Below, piece after piece: positions 9,689 through 18,936 of a stretch of 64,000 nt of DNA. A program made the position numbers and the translations under genes. The notes under the pieces were generated by a model, which saw only the letters and a list, made by a program, of their open reading frames with translations, was not told where the DNA came from and did no database searches. Location of the stretch: the NCBI RefSeq assembly GCF_041435195.1, contig NZ_CP108106.1, positions 2,170,001 to 2,234,000 on the forward strand, given 5' to 3'. The DNA comes from Streptomyces sp. NBC_00224 (GTDB lineage: Bacteria > Actinomycetota > Actinomycetes > Streptomycetales > Streptomycetaceae). Each line of letters starts with the position of its first letter. The stretch's first letter is position 1.

Positions 9689-10033
9689 TCACACGAAGGC
9701 GCCGAGCGCGAGCACCACGGCGAGGGTGCCGCCGTCGCCGCTGACCGCCGCCTCGTCCAGCACGTCCCGCGCGGTCTCCCACTCGTCGGGCCGCGCCGCC
9801 GCGTACCCCTGCCAGCGCCGCACCACCAGGAGCCGGCCGGGGTCGGCCGGGCCCCAGTCGGGGTCGCCCAGGCAGTCGGCGAGGGCGTCCCAGTTGCGCC
9901 CGAACCACTCCGGCAGGCGCAGCGCACGGGCGCAGCGGTCCATAAAACCGGCCTTGTCGGTGACCCCGGCGAGGTCGAGCACGTCGACCTGCCAGCCGGT
10001 GGCCCTCACGGCGTCGAACGGGTCGGCCGTCAT
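9689..10033 (-). CDS. Barstar-family ribonuclease inhibitor
   Basis: This 114-residue protein fits the barstar fold, with the family landmark FGRNWDALADCLGD following a helix that ends LRLPEW. Its ATG overlaps the stop of the upstream RNase gene by 4 bases (ATGA), so the two are translationally coupled. The pairing of a guanyl-specific RNase with a barstar-like inhibitor is known in Streptomyces and Bacillus, where the inhibitor protects the producing cell. Confidence 0.85.
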   Translation of the reverse strand: MTADPFDAVRATGWQVDVLDLAGVTDKAGFMDRCARALRLPEWFGRNWDALADCLGDPDWGPADPGRLLVVRRWQGYAAARPDEWETARDVLDEAAVSGDGGTLAVVLALGAFV

Positions 10034-10458
10034 CGCAGCACCGCCTTGAACGTCTTGTAGTGGTCGCCGGTGTAGTAGATCTCGCCGCTCTGCCCGGTGA
10101 CCAGGCGCCGGGCGCCCCGGTCGCGCGACTTCGGGGTGTTGACCGTGTACTCGTGGTAGTAGCCGCGCTTCTGCTGCGGCAGGGCCTTCTCGAAGTTCCC
10201 GAAGACCGTGCCGTCCTTGGCGTACGGGAACGGGCCGCCCTGGTCGATCAGCTTCAATGTCTGCCGCGCCTCGGGCGGCAGCTGGGAGGCGCGGACGGTG
10301 GCCCTGCCCTTGGCCCAGCCGGGTGTGGCGGCGGCGCTGGAGGCGGTGGCCCCGGACGGCTCCGCGTCCTTCTTCGACGCGCCCGCGCACCCCGTGAGCA
10401 GGAGCGCCAGGCACGCGAGCAGGACGGCGACGGTCGTTCGGACGGACCTGGTGAGCAT
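10030..10458 (-). CDS. RNase Sa/barnase-type ribonuclease with a lipoprotein signal
   Basis: This 142-residue protein resembles RNase Sa of Streptomyces aureofaciens: LPPEA, GPFPYAKDGTVFGN, GYYHEYTVNTP, RGARR and YYTGDHYKTF all have counterparts. The catalytic residues map to Glu103, Arg118 and His133. The N-terminus is a lipoprotein signal with lipobox LLTGC (Cys24), so the enzyme should be tethered outside the membrane through a linker of about 30 residues. The domain lacks both cysteines that form the single disulfide of RNase Sa. It is coupled to the barstar gene downstream and diverges from the ligase gene. Confidence 0.88.
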   Translation of the reverse strand: MLTRSVRTTVAVLLACLALLLTGCAGASKKDAEPSGATASSAAATPGWAKGRATVRASQLPPEARQTLKLIDQGGPFPYAKDGTVFGNFEKALPQQKRGYYHEYTVNTPKSRDRGARRLVTGQSGEIYYTGDHYKTFKAVLR

Positions 10459-10516
10459 GGGCCGATGCTGCCACCCAGAGCCTGCGGACGCGAACGCGCC
10501 GGGTGACGATGGGGCC

Positions 10517-12061
10517 ATGCTCCTCGCCGATGTGGCCACCACCTCCCGGGAGATCACGGCGACCTCCTCCCGTACGGAGAAGTCCGCCCTGCTCGCCGCG
10601 CTGTTCCGCGAGACCGCGCCGGACGAGGCCCCGCTGGTGGTCACCTATCTCGCCGGACGGCTGCCGCAGCGCCGCACGGGGCTCGGCTGGAGCACGCTCA
10701 AGGACCGCCCGCCGCCCGCCGCGAGCCCCGCCCTGACGGTCCAGGAGGTGGACGCGGCGCTCGACCGGATCGCGGCCCTGTCGGGCAAGGGCGCCGGGAG
10801 CGAGCGCAAGCGGCTCGCCCGTGAGCTGATGGCCGCCGCCACCGACGAGGAGCAGCGTTTCCTCTTCGGCCTGATCACCGGTGAGGTCCGGCAGGGCGCG
10901 CTCGACGCGGCCGCCGTGGAGGGGCTCGCCGAGGCGGCCGGCGCCCCGGCGGCGGACGTGCGGCGCGCGGTGATGCTCGGCGGTTCGCTGGGGACGGTGG
11001 CCGCGGCGCTCCTCGGCGGCGGCGCCGGGGCGCTGGCCGCCTTCCGGCTGGACGTGGGCCGGCCGGTGCTGCCGATGCTGGCGCAGACCGCCAAGGACGT
11101 GGACGAGGCGCTGGAGCGGCTGGGCCCGTGCGCGGTGGAGGAGAAGCTGGACGGCATCCGGGTGCAGGTGCACCGCGACGGCGACGAGGTGCGGGTCTTC
11201 ACCCGTACGCTGGACGAGATCACCGGACGGCTGCCCGAAGTGGTGGCCGCCGCCGGGGAGTTGACGGCGGAGCGGGCGATCCTCGACGGCGAGGTGATCG
11301 CGCTCGACCAGGAGGGGCGGCCCCGGCAGTTCCAGGACATCGCGGGCCGGGTCGGCTCACGGCTGGATGTGACCGGCGCACAGGACAGGTTGCCGCTGTT
11401 TCCGGTCTTTTTCGATCTGCTCTCGGTGGACGGCCGCGATCTGCTCGACCTCTCCGTACGGGAGCGGAGCGCCGAGCTCGTCCGGGTGGCGCCCGGGCCG
11501 CGCCGGGTGCGGCGGGTGACGGTGGAGGACCCGGACGATCCCGAACAGCGCGCCGCGGCACGGGAGTTCGCGGCCCTGACGCTGGAGCGCGGCCACGAGG
11601 GCGTGGTGGTGAAGGCGCTGGACTCGGCGTACAGCGCGGGCCGCAGGGGCGCCTCCTGGCTCAAGGTCAAGCCGGTGCACACCCTCGACCTGGTGGTGCT
11701 CGCGGCCGAGTGGGGCCACGGCCGGCGCACCGGCACGCTCTCCAATCTGCACCTCGGCGCCCGCCGCCCGGACGGCTCGTTCGCCATGCTGGGCAAGACC
11801 TTCAAGGGGCTCACCGACGCGCTGCTCGCCTGGCAGACCGAGCGGCTGAGGGAACTGGCGGTGGCCGAGGAGCCGTGGGGCGTGCGGGTGCGGCCGGAAC
11901 TCGTCGTAGAGATCGCCTTCGACGGGGTGCAGAGATCGTCGCGCTACCCGGAGGGGGTGACACTGAGGTTCGCGCGGGTAGTGCGCTACCGCGAGGACAA
12001 GAGCGCCTCGGAGGCGGACACGGTCGCCACGGTGAAGGCACTGGGCGGCGGGAGGGACTGA
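10517..12061 (+). CDS. ligB: ATP-dependent DNA ligase
   Basis: This 514-residue enzyme has an N-terminal helical DNA-binding domain, the adenylation domain with the AMP-accepting Lys210 in EEKLDGIRVQ, further nucleotidyl transferase motifs (LDGEVIAL, HEGVVVKA, WLKVKP), and a C-terminal OB domain (PELVVEIAFDGVQRSSRYPEG region). It seals nicks using ATP and would be a repair or accessory ligase beside the NAD-dependent LigA. The ATG at 10517 is chosen from length and domain start. Only 4 bases separate it from the next gene. Confidence 0.9.
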   Translation: MLLADVATTSREITATSSRTEKSALLAALFRETAPDEAPLVVTYLAGRLPQRRTGLGWSTLKDRPPPAASPALTVQEVDAALDRIAALSGKGAGSERKRLARELMAAATDEEQRFLFGLITGEVRQGALDAAAVEGLAEAAGAPAADVRRAVMLGGSLGTVAAALLGGGAGALAAFRLDVGRPVLPMLAQTAKDVDEALERLGPCAVEEKLDGIRVQVHRDGDEVRVFTRTLDEITGRLPEVVAAAGELTAERAILDGEVIALDQEGRPRQFQDIAGRVGSRLDVTGAQDRLPLFPVFFDLLSVDGRDLLDLSVRERSAELVRVAPGPRRVRRVTVEDPDDPEQRAAAREFAALTLERGHEGVVVKALDSAYSAGRRGASWLKVKPVHTLDLVVLAAEWGHGRRTGTLSNLHLGARRPDGSFAMLGKTFKGLTDALLAWQTERLRELAVAEEPWGVRVRPELVVEIAFDGVQRSSRYPEGVTLRFARVVRYREDKSASEADTVATVKALGGGRD

Positions 12062-12065
12062 ACAA

Positions 12066-13394
12066 GTGCGGTCGGAGCAGGTGCGGGAGCGGGTACAGCG
12101 GGCCCGGCAGGAGGCGGCGCGACTCGCCGCCGAGGGGGTGCGCGCGGTGGCGCTGACCTCGGTCGACAACGCGGGCATCGCCCGTGTGAAGGCGGTGCCC
12201 GCGGCCCGCCTCCCCTCGGCCGTGGAGCGCGGGGTCGGCATGTCGCCGTGCTTCGACGCCTTCCTGGTGGACGACTCGGCCACCTCCAGCCGCTACAGCG
12301 GCGGCCCGGACGGCGATCTGCGGCTCTTCCCCGATCTGGACCGGCTGACCGTGCTCGCCGGGCAGCCGGGCTGGGCCTGGGCCCCGGTCGACCGCTACGA
12401 CCAGCAGGGCGGTGAACACCCGGGCTGCCAGCGGCTGTTCGCCCGGCGGATGACGCGCCGGGCCGCCGAGCGGGGCCTCTCGCTGCGGATGGGCTTCGAG
12501 ACGGAGTGGACGGTCTCGCCCTCCCTCGAAGGCCCGGCCTACGGGATGGCGCGCATCGTGGAGCGGTCGGCGTATCTGGGTGATGTGCTCGGCGCACTCG
12601 TGGAGCAGGGCGTGGAGGTGCTCCAGATCCACCCCGAGTACACCGAGGGCCAGTTCGAGGTGTCGGTGGCCCCCACCGATCCGGTGGGGGCGGCGGATCT
12701 GGCGGTGCTGGTGCGCGAGACGATCCGCGCGGTCTCGGTACGCCACGGGCTCACCCCGTTCTTCGGCCCGGTCGTCACAGCGGGCGGCGTCGGCAACGGC
12801 GCCCACCTCCACCTCAGCCTCTGGCAGGACGACCGGAACCTGTGCGGCGGAGGGGACGGCCGGTTCGCCATGACGGCCGACGGCGAGTCGTTCCTCGCGG
12901 GCGTCCTGGCGGCCCTGCCCGCCCTCCTCGCCGTCGGCGCCCCCTCCCCCGCCAGCTACCTCCGCCTGGAACCTTCCCGCTGGGCCGGCGCGTTCCAGTG
13001 CTGGGGGCTGGAGAACCGGGAGGCCGCCCTCCGCTTCATCGCCGGCCCGCCCGACGACCCGGACACCGCCAACGCCGAGGTCAAGTGCTTCGACCCGGCC
13101 GCCAATCCGTACCTGGCGGTGGGTGCGGTGATCGCGGCCGGTCTCGCGGGCCTCGACGCCAAGGCGATGCTGCCCGACCCGGTCGCGGGCGACCCTGCGG
13201 TGGTCGGCGGCCGTCCCCGGCTCCCCGCCTCCCTGCCCGAGGCACTGCGCCACTTCACCGCCTCCGAGGTCCTGCGCGAGGCGATGGGCGACCCGCTCTT
13301 CGAGGCGTTCGCGGCGGTCCGCAAGGCGGAGTCGGCCCTGTTCGAGGGCAAATCCGCGCAGGAGATCGCGGACGCGACGCGGGGAAGGTACTGA
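12066..13394 (+). CDS. Glutamine synthetase-like ligase
   Basis: This 442-residue protein has the GS core: GFETEWTV (first metal-binding Glu), QFEVSVAPTD, GNGAHLHLSLW, WGLENREAALRF and a C-terminal AEVKCFDPAANPYLA block. The usual Arg of the last motif is Lys here. Such GS-like enzymes join glutamate to amines other than ammonia. The downstream gene encodes an amidohydrolase, and the two together match the two halves of fungal FluG, so I infer a gamma-glutamyl conjugation/hydrolysis module. The GTG start at 12066 lies 4 bases after the ligase stop. Confidence 0.82.
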   Translation: MRSEQVRERVQRARQEAARLAAEGVRAVALTSVDNAGIARVKAVPAARLPSAVERGVGMSPCFDAFLVDDSATSSRYSGGPDGDLRLFPDLDRLTVLAGQPGWAWAPVDRYDQQGGEHPGCQRLFARRMTRRAAERGLSLRMGFETEWTVSPSLEGPAYGMARIVERSAYLGDVLGALVEQGVEVLQIHPEYTEGQFEVSVAPTDPVGAADLAVLVRETIRAVSVRHGLTPFFGPVVTAGGVGNGAHLHLSLWQDDRNLCGGGDGRFAMTADGESFLAGVLAALPALLAVGAPSPASYLRLEPSRWAGAFQCWGLENREAALRFIAGPPDDPDTANAEVKCFDPAANPYLAVGAVIAAGLAGLDAKAMLPDPVAGDPAVVGGRPRLPASLPEALRHFTASEVLREAMGDPLFEAFAAVRKAESALFEGKSAQEIADATRGRY

Positions 13395-13395
13395 G

Positions 13396-14565
13396 GTGAC
13401 GGGACAGGAGGGGGCGGCGGGCGCGCCCGGGAGCGCGGCGGTCGAGGCACCCCCGGGCACCCTGCTCGACCACCACTGTCACGGCGTGCTGCGCACCGAC
13501 CCCGGCCCGGCCGCCTTCGAGGCGTTCCTGACCGAGGCCGACGGTCCCGCCGCGCCCGGGACCAGCTTCTTCGACACCCAGCTCGGCTTCGCGGTGCGCC
13601 GCTGGTGCCCGCCGCTGCTCGGCCTGGAGCCGCACTGCACGCCGGAGCGCTATCTGGCCCGGCGCCACGAGCTCGGCGCCCGCGAGGCGACCCGGCTGCT
13701 GCTGCGGGGCAGCGGCATCGGCGCGTACGTCATGGACACCGGCCTCCCCGGGGACATCACCGGGCCCGACGAGCTCGCCGAGCTGAGCGGCGCCCCCGTC
13801 CACGAGATCGTGCGCCTGGAGCGGCTGGCCGAGCTCGCCGCCGACACGACCCGGGACGCGGACACGTTCCTGGCGGAGCTGGCGGCGGGGATCCGCTCGG
13901 CGGCGACCACGGCCGTGGGCTTCAAGTCGGTGGCCGCCTACCGGTACGGGCTCGACCTCGCCCCCGAGCCGCCCGCGCTCCACGAGGTGCGCGACGCGGC
14001 GGCGAATTGGCTGAAAAAACGGCCGAAGGACGACCGTCTCAAGGATCCGGTCCTGCTGCGCCATCTGCTGTGGTCGGCGGTGGCCACCCGGCTCCCGCTC
14101 CAGCTGCACACCGGCTTCGGCGACCCGGACCTACGGCTGCACCGCTGCGACCCGCTGCTCCTGACCGACTTCATCCGGGCCACCCGCCGCTCCGGCACCC
14201 CGCTGATCCTGCTGCACGGCTACCCGTACCACCGCAACGCCGCCTACCTCGCCCACGTGTATCCGCATGTGTACGCGGACATGGGGCTCACCCTCAGCCA
14301 CACGGGCGCCCGGGCCGGTGCCGTACTGGCCGAGATGCTGGAGCTCACCCCGTTCGGCAAGCTCCTCTTCTCCACCGACGCCTACGGCCTGCCCGAGCTG
14401 TACGTGGTGGGAGCCCGCCTCTTCAAGGAGGGCCTGGACGAGCTGCTGGGGACCTGGACGGCGTCGGGCGCGTGGTCGCACACGGACGCGGACAGGGTGG
14501 CGGAGCTGTTGGGGAGCAAGAACGCCGAGCGGGTCTACGCAACCCCCCAGCCAGGAGGTGCCTAA
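13396..14565 (+). CDS. Amidohydrolase-family protein (FluG N-terminal type)
   Basis: This 389-residue metal-dependent hydrolase has the HxH motif in LLDHHCHGV near residue 29, a Lys in VGFKSVAAYR, His in LPLQLHTGFGD and LLHGYPYHR, and the catalytic Asp in FSTDAYG. This set marks the amidohydrolase_2/uronate isomerase-like fold found at the N-terminus of FluG. It starts one base after the GS-like gene stop, so the pair is certainly co-transcribed. The substrate is unknown; a gamma-glutamyl amide made or used by the partner is my inference. Confidence 0.8.
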   Translation: MTGQEGAAGAPGSAAVEAPPGTLLDHHCHGVLRTDPGPAAFEAFLTEADGPAAPGTSFFDTQLGFAVRRWCPPLLGLEPHCTPERYLARRHELGAREATRLLLRGSGIGAYVMDTGLPGDITGPDELAELSGAPVHEIVRLERLAELAADTTRDADTFLAELAAGIRSAATTAVGFKSVAAYRYGLDLAPEPPALHEVRDAAANWLKKRPKDDRLKDPVLLRHLLWSAVATRLPLQLHTGFGDPDLRLHRCDPLLLTDFIRATRRSGTPLILLHGYPYHRNAAYLAHVYPHVYADMGLTLSHTGARAGAVLAEMLELTPFGKLLFSTDAYGLPELYVVGARLFKEGLDELLGTWTASGAWSHTDADRVAELLGSKNAERVYATPQPGGA

Positions 14566-14569
14566 GGGG

Positions 14570-14612
14570 CGCGGGGAACTGCGCGACCAGCCACAGCGGA
14601 CCGGCAGCCGAG
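14570..14612 (+). repeat. Short dispersed intergenic repeat
   Basis: GGGGCGCGGGGAACTGCGCG followed by ACCAGCCACAGCGG, a variant of the intergenic repeat at 8021-8087. It fills part of the gap between the convergent amidohydrolase and SorC regulator genes. Confidence 0.5.
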
Positions 14613-14661
14613 AGGGGGCCCAGGGCGAAGCCCCGGAAAGGGCCCGACACCGACAGGGGGC

Positions 14662-15690
14662 TCAGTCCCCGTCGGGGTCGGCCCGATCCAGCGCGGGCCG
14701 AGGCTGCGCACCGGTCTCGTGCAGCAGGAAGTCCGCCGCGGCGGTATCCGTCACCAAACTGGTGACAAGGCCGGACCGCAGCACCGCATCGATCGCGGAA
14801 GCCTTCCGCTGCCCCCCGGCGATCGCGACGACCTCCGGAATCCGCCGCAGCCGGTCCGCCTCGACGGTGATGCACCGCTCCCCGAGGTCCCGGCCGACCC
14901 GTCGGCCGTCCGCGTCGAAGAGGTGCGCGGACATCTCGGCCGCGACGCCGAGCGAGGCGTAGTGCGCCCGCTCCTCGTCGGTGAGCATGTCGTGCACCGT
15001 GGAGATGCCCGGCTCCCACGAGCCGATGGAGACGGCCGCGACCGTCACCTTGTCGAAGTACTCGAAGGCCCGCGCGATCCCGGTCTGGTTGCGCAGCGCG
15101 GCCGCGGTGGCCGCGTCCGGCAGCAGCATCGGCGCGTAGATGGGGTGGGCGTCACCGCCGGAGACCTGGGCGGCGCGCCGTACGGCCTCCACCGAGCCGC
15201 GCTCGGCCGTGCCCGCGTCGTACACCCCGGTGAGCTGCACGACCGTGCACGGCGGCAGCCGGTCGAGGGCCGCGGCCATGTGGATGGTGGACCGGCCCCA
15301 GGCCAGGCCGAGGACGTCGCCCTCGCTGACCAGCTCGCCGAGCAGATCCGCGGCGACCTCGCCCAGGTTCTCGGGGTCGGGCGACGACTCGTCCTCGCCG
15401 GCCTCGGGGGACTCGACGACGACGGCGTGCCGCAGCCCGTACCGGGCGCGCAGCGCGTCCGAGCGCTCCGCGTCCAGCTCCGCCGGGACGCGGATCTCGA
15501 TCCGCACCAGGTCGCGCTCAAGGGCGGTCTCCAGGACCCGGGCCACCTTGAAGCGGCTGACGCCGAACTCCTCGGCGATCTGGATCTTGGACTTGCCCTC
15601 CAGATAGAAGCGGCGGGCCATGGCCGCCGCCTGCACCAGCTCCGCGGGTCCCATCCGCAGGGCTGACCGACCCGCCGACATTGCAGACAC
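14662..15690 (-). CDS. SorC/DeoR-type sugar-binding transcriptional regulator
   Basis: This protein of about 342 residues has an N-terminal helix-turn-helix (KIQIAEEFGVSRFKVARVL) and a C-terminal SorC effector domain resembling sugar-phosphate isomerases (LGLAWGRSTIHMAAAL, QLTGVYDAG, GIARAFEYFDKVTVAAVSIGS split around landmarks). The GTG at 15690 is preferred because GAGGAG lies 6 bases upstream; a GTG at 15714 (8 residues longer) and an ATG at 15681 are alternatives. It lies next to rpe, which hints at a pentose-phosphate-related effector, though that is inference. Confidence 0.85.
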   Translation of the reverse strand: MSAMSAGRSALRMGPAELVQAAAMARRFYLEGKSKIQIAEEFGVSRFKVARVLETALERDLVRIEIRVPAELDAERSDALRARYGLRHAVVVESPEAGEDESSPDPENLGEVAADLLGELVSEGDVLGLAWGRSTIHMAAALDRLPPCTVVQLTGVYDAGTAERGSVEAVRRAAQVSGGDAHPIYAPMLLPDAATAAALRNQTGIARAFEYFDKVTVAAVSIGSWEPGISTVHDMLTDEERAHYASLGVAAEMSAHLFDADGRRVGRDLGERCITVEADRLRRIPEVVAIAGGQRKASAIDAVLRSGLVTSLVTDTAAADFLLHETGAQPRPALDRADPDGD

Positions 15691-15793
15691 CGCGATCTCC
15701 TCACTGCTGTTCACACTCTGGACTCGCTGTTCATCCTGTCAGATCCAACGGTCCTTGATCAGCCCCGTAGGGCCGCGTTCACCGAGCCGTGGC

Positions 15794-16477
15794 TCAGTGG
15801 CCGCATGCCCATGGGGCGCTCGCCGTGCTCCGTTCCGCCATGGAGCGCAGGGTACGCACCGCGTCGGCGGGGTCCTTCGCTCCGTATACGGCCGACCCGG
15901 CCACGAACACGTCCGCGCCCGCCTCCGCGCACCGCTCGATGGTCGTCGCGGAGACCCCGCCGTCCACCTGGAGCCACAGTTCGAGGCCGTGCTTGGAGAT
16001 CAGCTCCCGGGTGCGGCGGATCTTCGGCAGCATCACGTCCAGGAAGGGCTGACCGCCGAAACCGGGCTCCACGGTCATGATGAGCAGCATGTCCAGCTCG
16101 GGCAGCAGGTCCTCGTACGGCTCGATGGGCGTCGCGGGCCTGAGCGCCATCGACGCCCGCGCCCCCTTGGCCCGGATCTCCCGCGCGAGCCGCACCGGCG
16201 CGGCGGCGGCCTCCGCGTGGAAGGTGACCGATCCGGCCCCCGCCTCGACGTACTGCGGGGCCCACCGATCGGGGTCCTCGATCATCAGATGGCAGTCCAG
16301 CGGGGTCTCCGTCGCCCGGCGCAGGGATTCCACGACCGGCAGGCCGAGCGTGAGGTTCGGCACGAAGTGGTTGTCCATGACGTCCACGTGCAGCCAGTCG
16401 GCGCCCTCGACGGCCTTGGCCTCTTCGGCGAGCCGCGCGAAGTCGGCGGAGAGAATGCTGGGGTTGATCTGAGCCAT
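15794..16477 (-). CDS. rpe: Ribulose-phosphate 3-epimerase
   Basis: This 227-residue TIM-barrel enzyme interconverts ribulose 5-phosphate and xylulose 5-phosphate in the pentose phosphate pathway. Landmarks are NPSILSADF, the metal-binding [20 protein letters not shown], the phosphate loop [11 protein letters not shown], and the second catalytic Asp in LQVDGGV. The C-terminus has a short atypical tail ([11 protein letters not shown]). It is transcribed toward the SorC regulator gene 103 bases away. Confidence 0.95.
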   Translation of the reverse strand: MAQINPSILSADFARLAEEAKAVEGADWLHVDVMDNHFVPNLTLGLPVVESLRRATETPLDCHLMIEDPDRWAPQYVEAGAGSVTFHAEAAAAPVRLAREIRAKGARASMALRPATPIEPYEDLLPELDMLLIMTVEPGFGGQPFLDVMLPKIRRTRELISKHGLELWLQVDGGVSATTIERCAEAGADVFVAGSAVYGAKDPADAVRTLRSMAERSTASAPWACGH

Positions 16478-16657
16478 GCCCCAAGCCTGCCATGCCTCGC
16501 ACCACTTGCCTGCCACGGTACGGATTCGAGGCCCCCGGGACACGAGACCTACGTCTCTCCTACGACTCGCCGGACCGGGAGACTCCATGTAATCCTGATG
16601 TTTCAGGCCATTTCGGGAGCGGCACCCCGCGCCGTCCGCGGGCCCATGGGGGACGTG

Positions 16658-18853
16658 ATGTCCGACCCGCGCACTCACCCTGACCAGAGCGAGGAACACC
16701 CCGCGGCGACCGGGCAGGGACCCGGCCCCCGCGGAGTCGCGTGGCTCGTCTGCGGACGGCGCACCAAATGGCTGGTGCTCGTCCTCTGGCTGATCGTGGT
16801 CGCGGTCGCCTTCCCGCTCGCCCAGAAGCTCACCGACGCCCAGGACAACGACGCCACCTCGTGGCTGCCCGGCAGCGCCGAGTCCACCCAAGTCTTCAAC
16901 TCCGCCAAGGCGTTCAGGCCGGAGGAGATCCCGGCGATCGTCGTCTACGCGCGCGACGGCGGCCTCACCCTCGCCGACAAGCAGAAGATCGGCGCCGACG
17001 CCAGCGCGATGCGCGGGATGAGCGCGGACGGGATCCAGGGCGCCCGCGTCCAGGGCCCGCAGTTCGACCCCGGCGCCACCGCCGCGCAGATCCTCGTGCC
17101 GATCAAGATGGACAAGAACGGCTGGAACCACATCGCGGACGCCGCGGACCGGCTGCGCGACCAGTCGGGCACCAGCGACAGCGGGCTCCAGGTGCACATC
17201 ACCGGCCCGGGCGGCACCTCGGCCGACTTCGCCAAGGCCTTCTCCGGCATCGACTCCACCCTGCTCTTCTCGGCGCTCGCGGTGGTCGTGGTGATGCTTC
17301 TCATCACGTACCGCAGTCCCACGCTGATCCTGGTGCCGGTGATCTCCGTGGTCTGGGCGCTCTCCGCCGCGCAGGCGCTGATCTATCTGCTGGCCCGGCA
17401 CGCGGGCCTGACCGTCAACGGCCAGAGCGCCGGCATCCTCACCGTGCTGGTCTTCGGCGCGGGCACCGACTACGCGCTGCTGCTCGTCTCCCGCTACCGC
17501 GAGGAGCTGCGCCGCCACGAGGACCGCCACGAGGCGATGGCGCTCGCCCTGCACCGGGCCGGGCCCGCGGTCCTCGCCAGCGGCGCCACGGTCGTCCTCG
17601 GCATGCTGGTCCTGATGGTGGCCGAGATGAACTCCACCAAGGGCCTCGGCCCGGTCGCGGCCATCGGCGTCGCGGTCGCGCTGCTCGCCATGCTCACGCT
17701 GTTCCCGGCGCTCCTGGTGATCTTCGGCCGCTGGATCTTCTGGCCGGCCAAGCCCGTCTTCGGCTCCCCCGACCCGACCGCGCGCGGGGTCTGGGCCCAC
17801 ACCGGCCGCCGTATCGCCACCCGTCCCCGTACGGTCTGGGTGACGACCGCCGTGGTGCTCGCGGCGTGCTCGCTCGGCCTGCTCCAGCTGAAGGCGAACG
17901 GCCTGAGCAACGCGGACTCGTTCACCGGCAGACCGGACTCGATCGTGGGCGCGGAGGTGCAGGCGAAGCACTTCCCGGCGGGCAGCGGCGATCCCCTGGT
18001 GATCATCACGGCGGCCGACAAGGCGGCGGAGGTGCGCCGGGCCGTCGCGGCCACCGACGGCGTGGTGCCCGCCTCGATCGGGGTGCCACCGGGCACCGCG
18101 GCCGAGCACGACGGCGAGGTCCTGATCGAAGCCACGATGACCGCGAGCCCGGACAGCGCCGCCGCGCACGCGACCGTCGAGCGGGTGCGGGACGCGGTCC
18201 ACGCGGTGCCCGGCGCCCATGCCCGGGTGGGCGGCGGTACGGCCGCGGTCCTGGACATGGAGAAGGCCACCACGCACGACAACAAGCTGGTCATCCCGCT
18301 GGTGCTGCTGGTGGTGCTGTGCGTCCTGGGGATCCTGCTGCGGGCACTGGTCGCACCGCTGCTGCTGATCGCGACGGTCGTGCTGTCGTTCGCGGCGGCG
18401 CTCGGCATCAGCGCGCTCGCCTTCCGCCATCTCTTCGACTACGCGGGCGAGTCCACCGACTTCCCGCTCTTCGTCTTCGTCTTCCTGGTGGCCCTGGGCA
18501 TCGACTACAACATCTTCCTGTCCACCCGCATCCGCGAGGAGGCGGCCCGCCAGGGCACCCGCCGGGGTGTCGTGACCGGCCTCGCCGCCACCGGCGCGGT
18601 GATCACCTCGGCGGGCCTCGTCCTGGCGGGCACCTTCGCGGTGCTCGGCACCCTGCCGATGGTGGCGTTCGCCGAGATCGGCTTCGCGGTGGCGCTGGGC
18701 GTCCTGCTGGACACCTTCATCGTCCGCTCGATCCTGGTGACGTCGCTGTTCCTGGACGTGGGGCGGCGGGTGTGGTGGCCGCACCGGCTGTCGCGCGACC
18801 CGGAGGAGGGCCCGGCGGCGGTACCGGCGGGGGCCGGACCACCGACCGACTGA
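16658..18853 (+). CDS. MMPL-family (RND) membrane transporter
   Basis: This protein of about 731 residues has the duplicated MMPL layout: one transmembrane helix, an extracytoplasmic loop with WLPGSAEST, five helices, and then a second copy of the same order. The two matched motifs [18 protein letters not shown] and [17 protein letters not shown] carry the intramembrane Asp-Tyr residues for proton coupling. Members export lipids or drugs. The start is uncertain: ATG at 16658 follows GGGGGAC, and another ATG lies at 16646. Nothing nearby indicates the substrate. Confidence 0.88.
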   Translation: MSDPRTHPDQSEEHPAATGQGPGPRGVAWLVCGRRTKWLVLVLWLIVVAVAFPLAQKLTDAQDNDATSWLPGSAESTQVFNSAKAFRPEEIPAIVVYARDGGLTLADKQKIGADASAMRGMSADGIQGARVQGPQFDPGATAAQILVPIKMDKNGWNHIADAADRLRDQSGTSDSGLQVHITGPGGTSADFAKAFSGIDSTLLFSALAVVVVMLLITYRSPTLILVPVISVVWALSAAQALIYLLARHAGLTVNGQSAGILTVLVFGAGTDYALLLVSRYREELRRHEDRHEAMALALHRAGPAVLASGATVVLGMLVLMVAEMNSTKGLGPVAAIGVAVALLAMLTLFPALLVIFGRWIFWPAKPVFGSPDPTARGVWAHTGRRIATRPRTVWVTTAVVLAACSLGLLQLKANGLSNADSFTGRPDSIVGAEVQAKHFPAGSGDPLVIITAADKAAEVRRAVAATDGVVPASIGVPPGTAAEHDGEVLIEATMTASPDSAAAHATVERVRDAVHAVPGAHARVGGGTAAVLDMEKATTHDNKLVIPLVLLVVLCVLGILLRALVAPLLLIATVVLSFAAALGISALAFRHLFDYAGESTDFPLFVFVFLVALGIDYNIFLSTRIREEAARQGTRRGVVTGLAATGAVITSAGLVLAGTFAVLGTLPMVAFAEIGFAVALGVLLDTFIVRSILVTSLFLDVGRRVWWPHRLSRDPEEGPAAVPAGAGPPTD

Positions 18854-18903
18854 GGGCGAGCGGGGACACCCTCAACGAACCAGGACGTCCCCGACCAACC
18901 GGA

Positions 18904-18933
18904 AAGGGCCCGGAGTCGACACTCCGGGCCCTT
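18904..18933. terminator. Hairpin between convergent genes
   Basis: AAGGGCCCGGAGT at 18904-18916 pairs perfectly with ACTCCGGGCCCTT at 18921-18933 around a CGAC loop, and CTCT follows. It separates the MMPL gene from the convergent rsmB. Confidence 0.8.
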
Positions 18934-18936
18934 CTC

